Translations under genes and position numbers: made by a program
The notes under the pieces: generated by a model
The model's input: only the letters and a program-made list of their open reading frames with translations
Database searches by the model: none
What the model was told of the DNA's origin: nothing
Assembly (NCBI RefSeq): GCF_000964405.1
Contig: NZ_BANE01000050.1
Location: forward strand, 50,671-114,670
Origin: Novacetimonas hansenii JCM 7643
GTDB lineage: Bacteria > Pseudomonadota > Alphaproteobacteria > Acetobacterales > Acetobacteraceae
DNA length: 64,000 bases
Direction of reading: 5' to 3'
Shown: positions 8,689-16,928 of the stretch, piece by piece
How the letters are laid out: each line of letters begins with the position of its first letter
How positions within the stretch are numbered: position 1 is the stretch's first letter

Positions 8689-9312
8689 TCATCGCCAGGG
8701 ATCAAGCCGTGCGCACAGATACAGGCGATTCATGCGACGCAGTTCATCGGGGGCACCGGGTGTCGTCGGGGCCTCCTTGAGGGTCATGCCCAGCATAACT
8801 TTCATGTTGTTCAGCACCACTGCCGCAATATCTTTTGCCACCACTTCGTCCAATGCTGGCGCACAGACCCGCAATGCTGCTGAAATCCCCTGTATTGCCT
8901 GCGCGCGCGAAACATTGCGGATTTCCACGCTGTCAGTGCGTGCCTGCATCAATGCGGGAAGCGATTTGACACGGGGATAACGTGTCACCATCAGGTCGAT
9001 CAGGATATCGGCAAGTTCTTCGGGCAAAAGCGTCGATGCCCGCCCCGCCAAGGCTTCATATTCATCATGCAGAACGGCCATCTGCTGCTGTAACAGCGTT
9101 TCGGCTATCGCTTCTTTGTTGGGAAAGAAGCGATAGAGCGAGCCGACCTTCGCCCCCGCCCGTGCGGCAATTTCTGCCATGGTGGTGGCGTCATAGCCCC
9201 GTTCTGCCATGAGATCGGACGCAGCTTGCAGCAATTCCGCCACGCGTTGACGTCCGGCCGCCCGACTTGGCTGGAGGGGCTGGCGTTTCTCACTTGACGT
9301 ATTTGAGTCCAT
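8689..9312 (-). CDS. TetR-family transcriptional repressor
   Basis: A 207-residue DNA-binding regulator. The N-terminal TetR helix-turn-helix is clear (about residues 20-65, with MAERGYDATTMAEIAARAG and SLYRFFPNKEAI). The C-terminal ligand-binding helices resemble those of regulators of efflux genes. The ATG at 9312 is preferred to a TTG two codons upstream. Its start codon lies inside one of two similar inverted repeats, so it probably represses itself as well as the divergent hydrolase and DHA2 transporter genes. Confidence 0.9.
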   Translation of the reverse strand: MDSNTSSEKRQPLQPSRAAGRQRVAELLQAASDLMAERGYDATTMAEIAARAGAKVGSLYRFFPNKEAIAETLLQQQMAVLHDEYEALAGRASTLLPEELADILIDLMVTRYPRVKSLPALMQARTDSVEIRNVSRAQAIQGISAALRVCAPALDEVVAKDIAAVVLNNMKVMLGMTLKEAPTTPGAPDELRRMNRLYLCARLDPWR

Positions 9313-9320
9313 CCTCAAAT
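9301..9320. promoter_or_regulatory. TetR operator 1 (inverted repeat)
   Basis: ATTTGAG-TCCATC-CTCAAAT is a perfect repeat with 7-base arms and a 6-base spacer. It covers the regulator's own start codon. Its half-site matches operator 2, which supports a shared binding protein. Confidence 0.7.
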
Positions 9321-9331
9321 AATGTCCATAC

Positions 9332-9347
9332 TTGAGTTAATCCTCAA
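9332..9347. promoter_or_regulatory. TetR operator 2 (inverted repeat)
   Basis: TTGAG-TTAATC-CTCAA repeats the half-site of operator 1 with the same 6-base spacer, its centre 29 bases away. It lies about 70 bases upstream of the divergent hydrolase start at 9418, where it could block that promoter. Confidence 0.7.
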
Positions 9348-9417
9348 CTTTTATCCACCCTGCGACTGTCGGACAATAAGTCCGCGTAAAGCGCGCACAG
9401 ACGGGAAACAACTGGTC

Positions 9418-9987
9418 ATGATTTCTCTCCCGGCATCCCGGACGGCCCTGATCCTGATCGACCTGCAAAAAGGCATCGTCAGGCGTCCCGTGGTCCCTTT
9501 TACAGGCGAAGTGGTCGTCGAACGATCCCAAAAACTTGCCGCCCGTTTCCGCGCGGCAGGATCACTCGTAATCCTGGTCAACGTCGCCTTCGCACCGGAT
9601 TTCGCAGATGCCGTGCGCACAGAGGTGGATCGTCCCCTCTCACCTCCGGCAGGTGGATTCGCCCCGGACTGGACCGAACTTGTCGAAGGGCTGGCAGAAC
9701 CCACGGACCTTCTGGTGACGAAGCGGCAATGGGGGGCGTTTTATGGCACGGGTCTTGATCTGCAGCTCAGGCGGCGTGGGATCGAAACCGTTGTAATTGG
9801 GGGGATCGCGACGAATATGGGCGTTGAATCGACAGCCCGTGCCGCCCATGAACATGGATATGGCGTTGTCATTGCCGAAGACCTGACAGCAACCTTTTCC
9901 GAAGCCATGCAGCGTTTCGCCTGTGATAACATCTTCCCAATGCTCGGGCGGGTGACAACAAGTGATCTCATAACCCTTGCCGCATGA
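9418..9987 (+). CDS. Isochorismatase-fold hydrolase lacking the nucleophilic Cys
   Basis: A 189-residue protein of the cysteine-hydrolase/isochorismatase family. Two of the three catalytic positions are visible: Asp15 in LILIDLQKG and Lys102 in LVTKRQWGAF. The position aligned with the nucleophilic Cys is Gly135 in GIATNMGVEST. True isochorismatases also lack this Cys, so the protein may be an isochorismatase-type hydrolase rather than an amidase. ATG at 9418 fits the family N terminus; the longer frame from 9322 would run through operator 2. The stop overlaps the start of the DHA2 transporter in an ATGA, so the two are co-translated under the divergent TetR repressor. Confidence 0.85.
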   Translation: MISLPASRTALILIDLQKGIVRRPVVPFTGEVVVERSQKLAARFRAAGSLVILVNVAFAPDFADAVRTEVDRPLSPPAGGFAPDWTELVEGLAEPTDLLVTKRQWGAFYGTGLDLQLRRRGIETVVIGGIATNMGVESTARAAHEHGYGVVIAEDLTATFSEAMQRFACDNIFPMLGRVTTSDLITLAA

Positions 9988-11429
9988 AGACGGGCTCATC
10001 CGGCATGCCTGTATCGAACCATGACGCCGATATGGACACCGCCCCCGCGCAGCAGCAGGAGACAGGCCAGCTTCCAGCCGGCATCTGGAAAATTGTCAGC
10101 GTTGCTGCAATCGGCTCGTTCATGTCACAGCTTGATGCGACGATCGTGAATGTCTCGCTGCCGGATCTTGCGGGGACGCTGCATGCGCCGTTTTCTGTCA
10201 TCCAATGGGTGGTCAGCGGATATCTGCTGGCCCTTGCACTGACGCTCCCGCTGAATGGATGGCTTGTCACCCGGATCGGCAGCCGTGCAGTGTATCTGCT
10301 CTGTTTCGCAGCCTTTACGATCACTTCCGGCCTATGCGCCGTGGCGTGGTCCGCCCCCTCCCTTATCGTCTTCCGCCTGCTACAGGGCATGGCAGGCGGC
10401 CTGCTGGCCCCCATGGCACAAATGACCGTTGCACGGGTGGCGGGCAGACATATGCCAAGAGTCGCCAGCGCTGTTACCATGCCGATCCTGCTGGCGCCCC
10501 TTCTTGGTCCGGTCGTGGCGGGAGTGATCCTGTCGGTGGCATCCTGGCGATGGATATTTCTTCTCAATCTGCCATTCGGTCTGCTTGCGCTGCTCCTCGC
10601 GATCCTGTTTCTACCTGATGATCAGGATACGATACGCCCCCGCCCGCTGGATGTTATCGGGCTGGCGCTTCTGGCCCCTGCCCTGACGGCGTTCCTTTAC
10701 GGCATGGATCATGCAAGACTGCGCATCGGGCAGACCGCGCTGTGTGGGGCATTGCTGCTTTTCATCGCCTATTTCTGCTTTGCACGACGGAAAGGTGATC
10801 TGGCGCTGATTGACCTGCGCCTGTTCAACAACGCGACCTTTTCAACGTCGGCTGCGATATTGTTCATGATGAATGGTGTTTCGTTCGCGGGACAGATGCT
10901 CCTGCCGGTATGGCTTATCCATGCCTGCGGGGTCTCGCCCGAACGTACGGGACTGTTTATATTGCCGCTGGGCCTGGGGATGTTCTGCACCTATCCCCTG
11001 ATGGGACGCCTGACGGATTGTTTCAGCATTCGCCGCCTCACCTCTTGTGGTGCCCTATGCGCCATTGCGGGCACAGCCCTGCTGGCCGTCCTTGCCCATA
11101 CCGGCCTCGGCATCGGTGGTCTGGTGATCGCCCTTTTCCTGCGCGGTGCCGGAATGGGCGCCGTTGGAATCCCCACCATGAGCGCGGGTTATGCCGCCGT
11201 CAGGCGCACCGACATTCCCATGGCAACAACCGCCCTGAACATCATGCAGCGGATCGGGGGGCCAACCCTGACAACATTATGTGCAACATTCCTTGACTGG
11301 AGAATATCTACCACCGGGGTGTCAGAGATATTTTCAGAAACATTTAGTTTACTCTGCATATTTCATATTGTGCTGTTTCTAGGAACTTTGAGATTACCCC
11401 GACACCGCGCAGGCGCAGCCCGTTCATAA
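9984..11429 (+). CDS. DHA2-family MFS drug efflux transporter (EmrB/QacA type)
   Basis: Inner-membrane proton-driven exporter of 481 residues with about 14 predicted hydrophobic helices, as in the DHA2 group. Seen: the LDATIVNVSLPDL motif of helix 1 (about residues 50-62), the motif around WVVSGYLLALALTLPLNGWL, and GPVVAGVI of the antiporter motif C near 175. It overlaps the hydrolase by four bases and is the last gene of that unit. With the TetR repressor this makes a small inducible detoxification unit: one enzyme that alters a compound and one pump. The substrate is not readable. Confidence 0.9.
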   Translation: MKTGSSGMPVSNHDADMDTAPAQQQETGQLPAGIWKIVSVAAIGSFMSQLDATIVNVSLPDLAGTLHAPFSVIQWVVSGYLLALALTLPLNGWLVTRIGSRAVYLLCFAAFTITSGLCAVAWSAPSLIVFRLLQGMAGGLLAPMAQMTVARVAGRHMPRVASAVTMPILLAPLLGPVVAGVILSVASWRWIFLLNLPFGLLALLLAILFLPDDQDTIRPRPLDVIGLALLAPALTAFLYGMDHARLRIGQTALCGALLLFIAYFCFARRKGDLALIDLRLFNNATFSTSAAILFMMNGVSFAGQMLLPVWLIHACGVSPERTGLFILPLGLGMFCTYPLMGRLTDCFSIRRLTSCGALCAIAGTALLAVLAHTGLGIGGLVIALFLRGAGMGAVGIPTMSAGYAAVRRTDIPMATTALNIMQRIGGPTLTTLCATFLDWRISTTGVSEIFSETFSLLCIFHIVLFLGTLRLPRHRAGAARS

Positions 11430-11649
11430 CACAGCGCAAGAATTTGGCCCTGTTCATTCATCAACCCCATATATCGGGGACGTGTATCACGCCCCCGACC
11501 GCGCACACAGCAGAACATATTGCCCCCTGCGAGGCGTCAGAGACGATCATGGTTCAGTCAGGCCGTCCGACACAATGTCGGTCATCAGGTCAGGAGCTTC
11601 ATGGCATAGATCCCACACGCAAGGGGAGTTACATCCGATTGATATGCAC

Positions 11650-12660
11650 TTATGCACGGACCACTCTTCCCTCCACAGGATGACCGGGATCACTGAAACC
11701 GGGGGTAGATGCATGACCTGGGGCCACCAGAGTATCAATGAATTCCTCGTCTTCCTTTGTCAGACTGACCTTCCGTCCCTGCAGATATCCTGCCCATTGC
11801 TCCTCCGTACGTGGCCCCGCGATTGTTGATGTGACAAGTCGATTACCCAGCACCCATGCAACGGCAAAATCTGCGATCGAAATTCCTCTTTTTTGAATAT
11901 AGGAACGAATTTTCTCCGCCACTTCGAGGGATTGTGGCCGCCACTCAGTTTCCAGCAAACGTTTATCCGCCCGCCCTGCCCGGCTATCTCCCTGCGGAAC
12001 GCTATCAGTGCGGTATTTTCCCGTTAAAACACCTCTGGCCAGAGGACTGTAGGAAATAACACCCAGGCCATAATGAGCCGCCGCAGGCAATTCCTCGACC
12101 TCAGCCTGTCGTGTCACGATGTTATAAAGCGGTTGGCTGGCAATCGGACGCTCAACCCCCAGCATATCCGCAATGCGACAGACTTCCGCGATACGCCAGC
12201 CGCGAAAATTCGAAATTCCGAAATAACGGATCTTACCCTGACGAATCAGGTCGCCAACCGCACGCACCGGTTCATCCAGCCTCACGCCAAAGATCGCACG
12301 GTGGAAATATAGAATGTCGATATAATCTGTTCCAAGGCGCCGAAGACTATGGTCAACTTGCTCGATAATCCATTTACGCGACAATCCTCCTTGATTAGGG
12401 CCACTCCCCGCCCTGTTCGCCAGTTTTGTCGCAAGGACCCAATAATCTCTCTGCGCCTTTATCGCCTTACCGACGACAACCTCTGACTGACCAGCATTAT
12501 AGACATCGGCCGTATCAATAGAGTTGATGCCATGATCGCGCGCACTTTCGATAATACGTCGTGACACGGCTTCATCCGTGACACCGCCGAACATCATTGT
12601 CCCCAATGTCAGCGGTGAAATTTTCAATCCGCTGTGCCCCAGATAACGATAGTCATCCAT
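11650..12660 (-). CDS. Aldo/keto reductase
   Basis: A 336-residue NADPH-dependent aldo/keto reductase with a TIM barrel. Seen: the N-terminal YRYLGHSGLKISPLTLGTMMFG, the catalytic Asp and Tyr in SIDTADVYNAG (about residues 47-57), Lys in VLATKLANR, His in LYFHRAIF, and the C-terminal NADPH site STIAGPRTEEQ. It reduces aldehydes or ketones. It is the last leftward gene of the organosulfur block and could deal with aldehydes released by desulfonation, but that is inference; its long AT-rich upstream gap suggests its own promoter. Confidence 0.88.
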   Translation of the reverse strand: MDDYRYLGHSGLKISPLTLGTMMFGGVTDEAVSRRIIESARDHGINSIDTADVYNAGQSEVVVGKAIKAQRDYWVLATKLANRAGSGPNQGGLSRKWIIEQVDHSLRRLGTDYIDILYFHRAIFGVRLDEPVRAVGDLIRQGKIRYFGISNFRGWRIAEVCRIADMLGVERPIASQPLYNIVTRQAEVEELPAAAHYGLGVISYSPLARGVLTGKYRTDSVPQGDSRAGRADKRLLETEWRPQSLEVAEKIRSYIQKRGISIADFAVAWVLGNRLVTSTIAGPRTEEQWAGYLQGRKVSLTKEDEEFIDTLVAPGHASTPGFSDPGHPVEGRVVRA

Positions 12661-12931
12661 GAATATTCTCCTTTAGATTTCAGGCAGTCGGCATTTTTTC
12701 GCTTCGCCCATACCGTAATCCCGTGAGTTTTATATATCAGTTGCCAGAAACATACTTATGGTGCATATAAAACTAAATATTTTCAGAAAATAATTTTAAA
12801 ATACATTTATAATATATAAATAAAATCTCCGTTCGTGATATTATGAAAAATGTTCTAAAAATTTTATAATTGTTTGAGTTATCGGCGATTATTTTTTAAA
12901 TATTAAATCTGAAATTTATCATTTTAATATT
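12661..12931. other. AT-rich intergenic region
   Basis: About 270 strongly AT-rich bases between the aldo/keto reductase start and the end of the Rrf2 gene. It probably carries the reductase promoter; no clear hairpin with a T-run or palindromic operator stands out. Confidence 0.5.
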
Positions 12932-13381
12932 CTACACAGAAGCCTTGGATGGAACAGTTTTTTCAGGGCGTTCCAATAACAGGGCATCGGCCAGGGAACG
13001 ATGATCCAGAATATCCGCAACAGCGGTGCGGACCTCGGCAAAAATTTTGCGCAAGGCACAAATTTCCTCGTTACTGCAATCCTCGCATTGTTCATAGAAA
13101 TTGCGGCTGACACATGGCAGCATCGAAATTGGACCATCCGTAACGCGAATGATATCCGCAAACATAATCCGATCAGCCGGACGCGCCAGCCTGTAACCGC
13201 CACCACTGCCACGCTGGCTGGTCACAAGTCCGGCGCGACGCAGGTCACTCATGATGGTTTCCAGGAATTTCCTTGGGATATTCTCCTGATCCGAAATATT
13301 TCCTACTTGCTGTGACGGTCGATCAGCCCTCGCAAGATTCAAGAGCGCCTTAAGCGCATAACGTGCACGCTGCGAGAGCAT
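12932..13381 (-). CDS. Rrf2-family regulator with Cys cluster
   Basis: A 149-residue winged-helix regulator of the Rrf2 family (IscR, CymR, NsrR relatives). Seen: MLSQRARYALKALLNLA, the recognition region IPRKFLETIMSDLRRAGLV, the wing RGSGGGYRLARP, and a C-terminal cluster of Cys residues (CVSRNFYEQCEDC and EEICALR, about residues 89-111). The cluster matches iron-sulfur-binding members, so a redox, iron or sulfur signal is likely. It sits among sulfonate genes, and CymR in other bacteria controls sulfur supply, so control of this block by sulfur status is a reasonable inference. Confidence 0.88.
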   Translation of the reverse strand: MLSQRARYALKALLNLARADRPSQQVGNISDQENIPRKFLETIMSDLRRAGLVTSQRGSGGGYRLARPADRIMFADIIRVTDGPISMLPCVSRNFYEQCEDCSNEEICALRKIFAEVRTAVADILDHRSLADALLLERPEKTVPSKASV

Positions 13382-13494
13382 TTTCGATGCCTTTCCCTAA
13401 AGATTATCCACAATCCTGATCTGGTTGGTATTATATGGTCATACATGCGGACTGAGAAGCGGCATCACGGAACAGAATGTGTCCCTCTTTACAT

Positions 13495-14499
13495 TCAGTG
13501 GTGCGCATAAAACGGTTCCCCAAGGATCTGACGCGACTGAAACCCGCCGGGACCGTGCGCGACATCAGGATCAACAGTGGTGCGGTGAACGATACGTTCA
13601 TTTGAAAAATAGGGATCATCGACAGGTCCCCAATGCGCCGTTGCACGATTATCCCATACGGCAAGCGAATGCGGCGTCCAATGGAATCGCGCCTGCAAAT
13701 CAATCCGGCCGGCAAGTTCCTCAATCAGAAAGGACAACAGCGTATCACTTTCCCCCTGGCGCAATGCCGGGATATAACGAATGAACCCCGGACTGAGGAA
13801 AAGCGACCTGCGTCCCGTTTCGGGATGGATACGCACAAGAGGATGTTCAGCAAGGAAAGCACCATTGTACCGTCCATCCCGACGTGGTGGCAACGGAAAG
13901 CCAATCCGGGCATCATCCCGACCATGCACCGCGCTCAGACCATCAAGGAAACCACGAAGCGTATCGGACAGACTATTATATAAAGCCTCCAGGTCAACCC
14001 AGGCCGTATCCCCCCCAAATTCAGGAATTTCGATCCCACGAAGGAAAGAAATAGATGTCGGGTTGGCAACGAATGTGATGTCGGTATGCCAGCCACGGCT
14101 ACGGAAATGCCGACCATTTGCACGAAGCTGCTGTTGCTCCACATCACTCAGGATGTTCTCGCGCAAAGCCTTGAGAGATTTTATGTTCTCCATGACCTCT
14201 GGCTGCCCGACAAGGCCATTCTTGATAGGATGCGCGGGCGTCACCTGACCGAAATAACGCGAAAAACGGACCTGCTCAGCATCGGTGATTGGCTGGTTGC
14301 GAAAAAACAGGACCTTGTGCTGCAGCAACGCCTGCCGCAATCCTGCGATGGTGGCAGTATCAAGCGGATTTTTCAGGTCTATTCCCAGAACCTCTGCACC
14401 GATAACAGGACCGGTCGGAATAACGGTAAACTCCTTCCCGCCACCCACAGCAGATGATTTTGAAGCTTCACGGACTTCGGTAAGAATGGTTTGAGACAT
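13495..14499 (-). CDS. TauD/TfdA-family 2-oxoglutarate-dependent dioxygenase
   Basis: A 334-residue non-heme Fe(II) dioxygenase that uses 2-oxoglutarate and oxygen to hydroxylate the carbon next to sulfonate or sulfate, releasing sulfite or sulfate and an aldehyde. The iron ligands are seen as H138 and D140 in SRGWHTDITF and a distal His near 299 in ERIVHRTTVD; Arg for 2-oxoglutarate is probably R300 or a nearby Arg. The N terminus is about 30 residues longer than TauD. It lies downstream of the SsuABC genes, so taurine, another alkylsulfonate or an alkyl sulfate (AtsK type) is the likely substrate; the sequence alone does not separate these. Confidence 0.87.
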   Translation of the reverse strand: MSQTILTEVREASKSSAVGGGKEFTVIPTGPVIGAEVLGIDLKNPLDTATIAGLRQALLQHKVLFFRNQPITDAEQVRFSRYFGQVTPAHPIKNGLVGQPEVMENIKSLKALRENILSDVEQQQLRANGRHFRSRGWHTDITFVANPTSISFLRGIEIPEFGGDTAWVDLEALYNSLSDTLRGFLDGLSAVHGRDDARIGFPLPPRRDGRYNGAFLAEHPLVRIHPETGRRSLFLSPGFIRYIPALRQGESDTLLSFLIEELAGRIDLQARFHWTPHSLAVWDNRATAHWGPVDDPYFSNERIVHRTTVDPDVAHGPGGFQSRQILGEPFYAHH

Positions 14500-14589
14500 G
14501 ATGTAGACTCCGTATCATACGAGCACAGTAATCGGGGAGAAGATGTTGCGTAATCACTCTATCCGATTGGTAGAAAACTGGTTTTTCGG

Positions 14590-14730
14590 CTATATCAGCC
14601 AAAAATTTTCATAGTCTGCCGTTTTCGCAAGATCCCTGTAATGGGCGACATGGTGCCCGGTGTCCTGCAGGAAGTCTGGGTCGTTGAAGCGAATCTGGCC
14701 TACGGAACGCCTGCCTTTCATCCATACCAT
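14590..14730 (-). pseudogene. Remnant of an LLM-class flavin monooxygenase (NtaA/DszA type)
   Basis: A 46-codon frame on the minus strand contains TGHHVA followed by HYRDLAKTADYENFWLI. In the NtaA/SnaA/DszA group of FMN-dependent monooxygenases a similar TGHHVAAWRHP segment is followed by HY-x-x-LA-x-TAERGKFD. The scrap looks like two N-terminal pieces of such a gene joined by a deletion. It lies between the rhodanese and the dioxygenase of the sulfonate block, in the same direction, which suggests the block once held another desulfurising monooxygenase. Recognition is by eye only. Confidence 0.4.
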
Positions 14731-14868
14731 ATAAAACACATCAATTAAGTATGGTTAGTCAACAACATTTTCCCTTATTCATTTTTCATAGGTTTCAACA
14801 CAGGTTTCCAGAAACAGGAAGTTTTCCTTTCTTACAAGTCGGCAGATACTTCCATCGCTCCGATCATT

Positions 14869-15255
14869 TTAATATTCCGACAAAAGAGGCTCTATCCAAG
14901 TTTGCCCAGCTTCGACACGCCAGGCATGCAGCCCTCCACGAAGATTATAGACCTGGCTGTAACCAAGACGTCGCAGACTATCCGCGGCCAACGCACCACG
15001 GTTCCCGCCTGCGCAATACAGGATCAATGGCGAATGACGATCGCTGACTGCATCGCCAATCAGGAATTCCAACCGTCCCCGACTGAACTGCAACGCGCCG
15101 GGCAATGGACGATTACGCCGGATTTCCTCTTCATCACGCACATCAATGACAAGAACGCCCTGCGCAATCCTGACACGCGCTTCCTCCGGGCTGATCTCCA
15201 CGATGCGTAACCGTGCCTCAGCCGCCAGTTTCCGGATGTCGTCATAACGAGACAT
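14869..15255 (-). CDS. Single-domain rhodanese (sulfurtransferase)
   Basis: A 128-residue rhodanese-like protein that moves sulfane sulfur, for example from thiosulfate, to a thiophilic acceptor. The active-site loop is LILYCAGGNRG with Cys81 and the domain ends in the typical NLRGGLHAW. The start at 15255 (MSRYDDI) is chosen because an upstream start at 15318 adds an unrelated segment, and a GGGAG-like site precedes 15255. It lies about 85 bases after ssuB and probably belongs to the ssuACB unit, linking sulfonate uptake to handling of sulfite- or thiosulfate-level sulfur. Confidence 0.87.
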   Translation of the reverse strand: MSRYDDIRKLAAEARLRIVEISPEEARVRIAQGVLVIDVRDEEEIRRNRPLPGALQFSRGRLEFLIGDAVSDRHSPLILYCAGGNRGALAADSLRRLGYSQVYNLRGGLHAWRVEAGQTWIEPLLSEY

Positions 15256-15339
15256 CGCACATTTCTCCCTTCTTTGTCCCATTTCACATGTAATATTATG
15301 AATGACTGTACACTTCACGACCGTAAAAGACGTGCATTA

Positions 15340-16041
15340 TTACTGCGGCTCTACACCAAGATAACATAACAGCTTTTTTCTAAGCTCTAAACTTATGATC
15401 GCGCGCGCATACTCATCGTCAGGCAGAACAATTCTTTCCTCATGCATCACCTTTCCATGATCAAGAACAATAACCCTGTCCGCCAAAGCAATGGCCTCCT
15501 CGACATCATGGGTCACAAGCAGAACGGCTGGCCTATGGATGACCGACAGGCGGCGCAACAGCGTGTGCATCCTGATTTTTGTCAACGCATCAAGGGCCCC
15601 GAACGGCTCATCCGCCAAAAGAAGACGAGGCTTCCTGACCAGAGCACGCGCAAGAGCAACGCGCTGCTGCTCCCCACCTGATAATTCATGTGGCCATGAT
15701 GTGCTCCGCCCACTGAGCTCAACTTCTTCCAAAGCATGTTGCGCACGCGCAGCGGCATCAGAACCATCAAGCCCGAACACGACATTATCCATGATGTTCT
15801 TCCACGGCAGTAACCGCGCATCCTGAAAAACGACGGCCAGATCTTCTGGAACTTCAATCACACCACTGCCGCGTGCTTCATGATCAAGACCGGCCAAAGC
15901 GCGCAGAAGCGTTGACTTACCCGAACCACTACGCCCAAGCAAAGCAACGAACTCACCTTTGGCGATATCGAGATCGACACCATTCAGCACCCCTTTACGC
16001 GTAAAATGCCGTTCGAGATTTCGAACCCGCACGACGCTCAT
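15340..16041 (-). CDS. ssuB: Sulfonate ABC transporter ATP-binding protein
   Basis: ATPase subunit of an aliphatic-sulfonate importer, 233 residues. Walker A GRSGSGKST at 36-44, Q-loop FQDARLLPW near 82-90, signature LSGGEQQ at 130-136, Walker B with DE at 164-165 and the switch His in LVTHDVEEA near 197. The Q-loop DARLLPW is typical of SsuB/TauB. It overlaps ssuC by four bases (ATGA), so it is co-translated with it. Confidence 0.92.
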   Translation of the reverse strand: MSVVRVRNLERHFTRKGVLNGVDLDIAKGEFVALLGRSGSGKSTLLRALAGLDHEARGSGVIEVPEDLAVVFQDARLLPWKNIMDNVVFGLDGSDAAARAQHALEEVELSGRSTSWPHELSGGEQQRVALARALVRKPRLLLADEPFGALDALTKIRMHTLLRRLSVIHRPAVLLVTHDVEEAIALADRVIVLDHGKVMHEERIVLPDDEYARAIISLELRKKLLCYLGVEPQ

Positions 16042-16928
16042 GCCGCAAGGGTCCGTCGCCAGGAGAGAACCCTCCTTTCAACCCTCAGCAATGTCTGATC
16101 CGCAATAACGCCAATGACAACATACGTTACCAGACCAACCAGCATGACATCCGACTGCGCATATGTGCGTGCAAGATCAATCATATAGCCGATACCGCTG
16201 GTGGCATTCACTTCTTCGACCACGACCAGGCCAAGCAGTGCCGCCATGACACCAAACCTCAGCCCCAGCATCATTCCCGGTAAGGCGCCAGGCAGAACGA
16301 TATGCCAAACAAACTTCCAGTATCCAATACGCAGCGTTTCTGCCAGTTCGACATAACGAATATCGATCGCACGCAGTGCCGTATGGGTATGAAGATAGAC
16401 CGGTGTAAAGGCGCCGACGGCTATGACCATGATTTTCATGCCTTCGTCCACACCGAACCAGAGAATGAAAAACGGAATCAACGCCACCGCGGGCACCGCA
16501 CGTTTGACCTGTGCAATACCATCGACAAAATAATCACCAGCCCTGCTGAGCCCAGAGAGCAAGGCAAGAGCTATTCCGGCAAGCCCCCCGATTACAAAAC
16601 CTTCTACAGCACGCACGAGAGAGATCAGAAGATTACCCAACAGACGTCCATCATGCACCAGATCCACCCCTGTACTGACGACAACCCACGGTGCAGGCAG
16701 TATCCGCGTGTCAATCAGGCCGGAAGCCGATGCCGCCGCCCAATAGGCAAGCAGGAAAACAGGTCCGGCCAGCCAGCCATAACGCAGGGCTGGTGGCGGT
16801 GACAGCCGCTGCGTGGTCATCCTCATATGTCTGCTATCGTCCTGCGCTGCCTTGTCCTGTAGGGGATCAGGCTGTGACCAGGCAAAGAACATCGTCAGAA
16901 AAGGAGGCAGCGTTGATTTTACATTCAT
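16038..16928 (-). CDS. ssuC: Sulfonate ABC transporter permease
   Basis: Inner-membrane permease of 296 residues with about six helices in the BPD_transp_1 fold; the EAA loop that contacts SsuB is seen as ELAETLRIGYWKFVWHIVLPGALPG in two parts (residues about 200-224). The start at 16928 overlaps the ssuA stop as TAATG, which favours coupled translation; the first 35 or so residues are an unusual charged extension, and a start near residue 35 would give a more typical N terminus. It sits between ssuA and ssuB. Confidence 0.9.
   Translation of the reverse strand: MNVKSTLPPFLTMFFAWSQPDPLQDKAAQDDSRHMRMTTQRLSPPPALRYGWLAGPVFLLAYWAAASASGLIDTRILPAPWVVVSTGVDLVHDGRLLGNLLISLVRAVEGFVIGGLAGIALALLSGLSRAGDYFVDGIAQVKRAVPAVALIPFFILWFGVDEGMKIMVIAVGAFTPVYLHTHTALRAIDIRYVELAETLRIGYWKFVWHIVLPGALPGMMLGLRFGVMAALLGLVVVEEVNATSGIGYMIDLARTYAQSDVMLVGLVTYVVIGVIADQTLLRVERRVLSWRRTLAA

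Noticed and set aside
9418..9987. A second maleamate amidohydrolase (NicF paralogue)
   Set aside because: It shares the fold but lacks the catalytic Cys that the NicF at 30666-31328 has, and it lies in an unrelated TetR-efflux unit.
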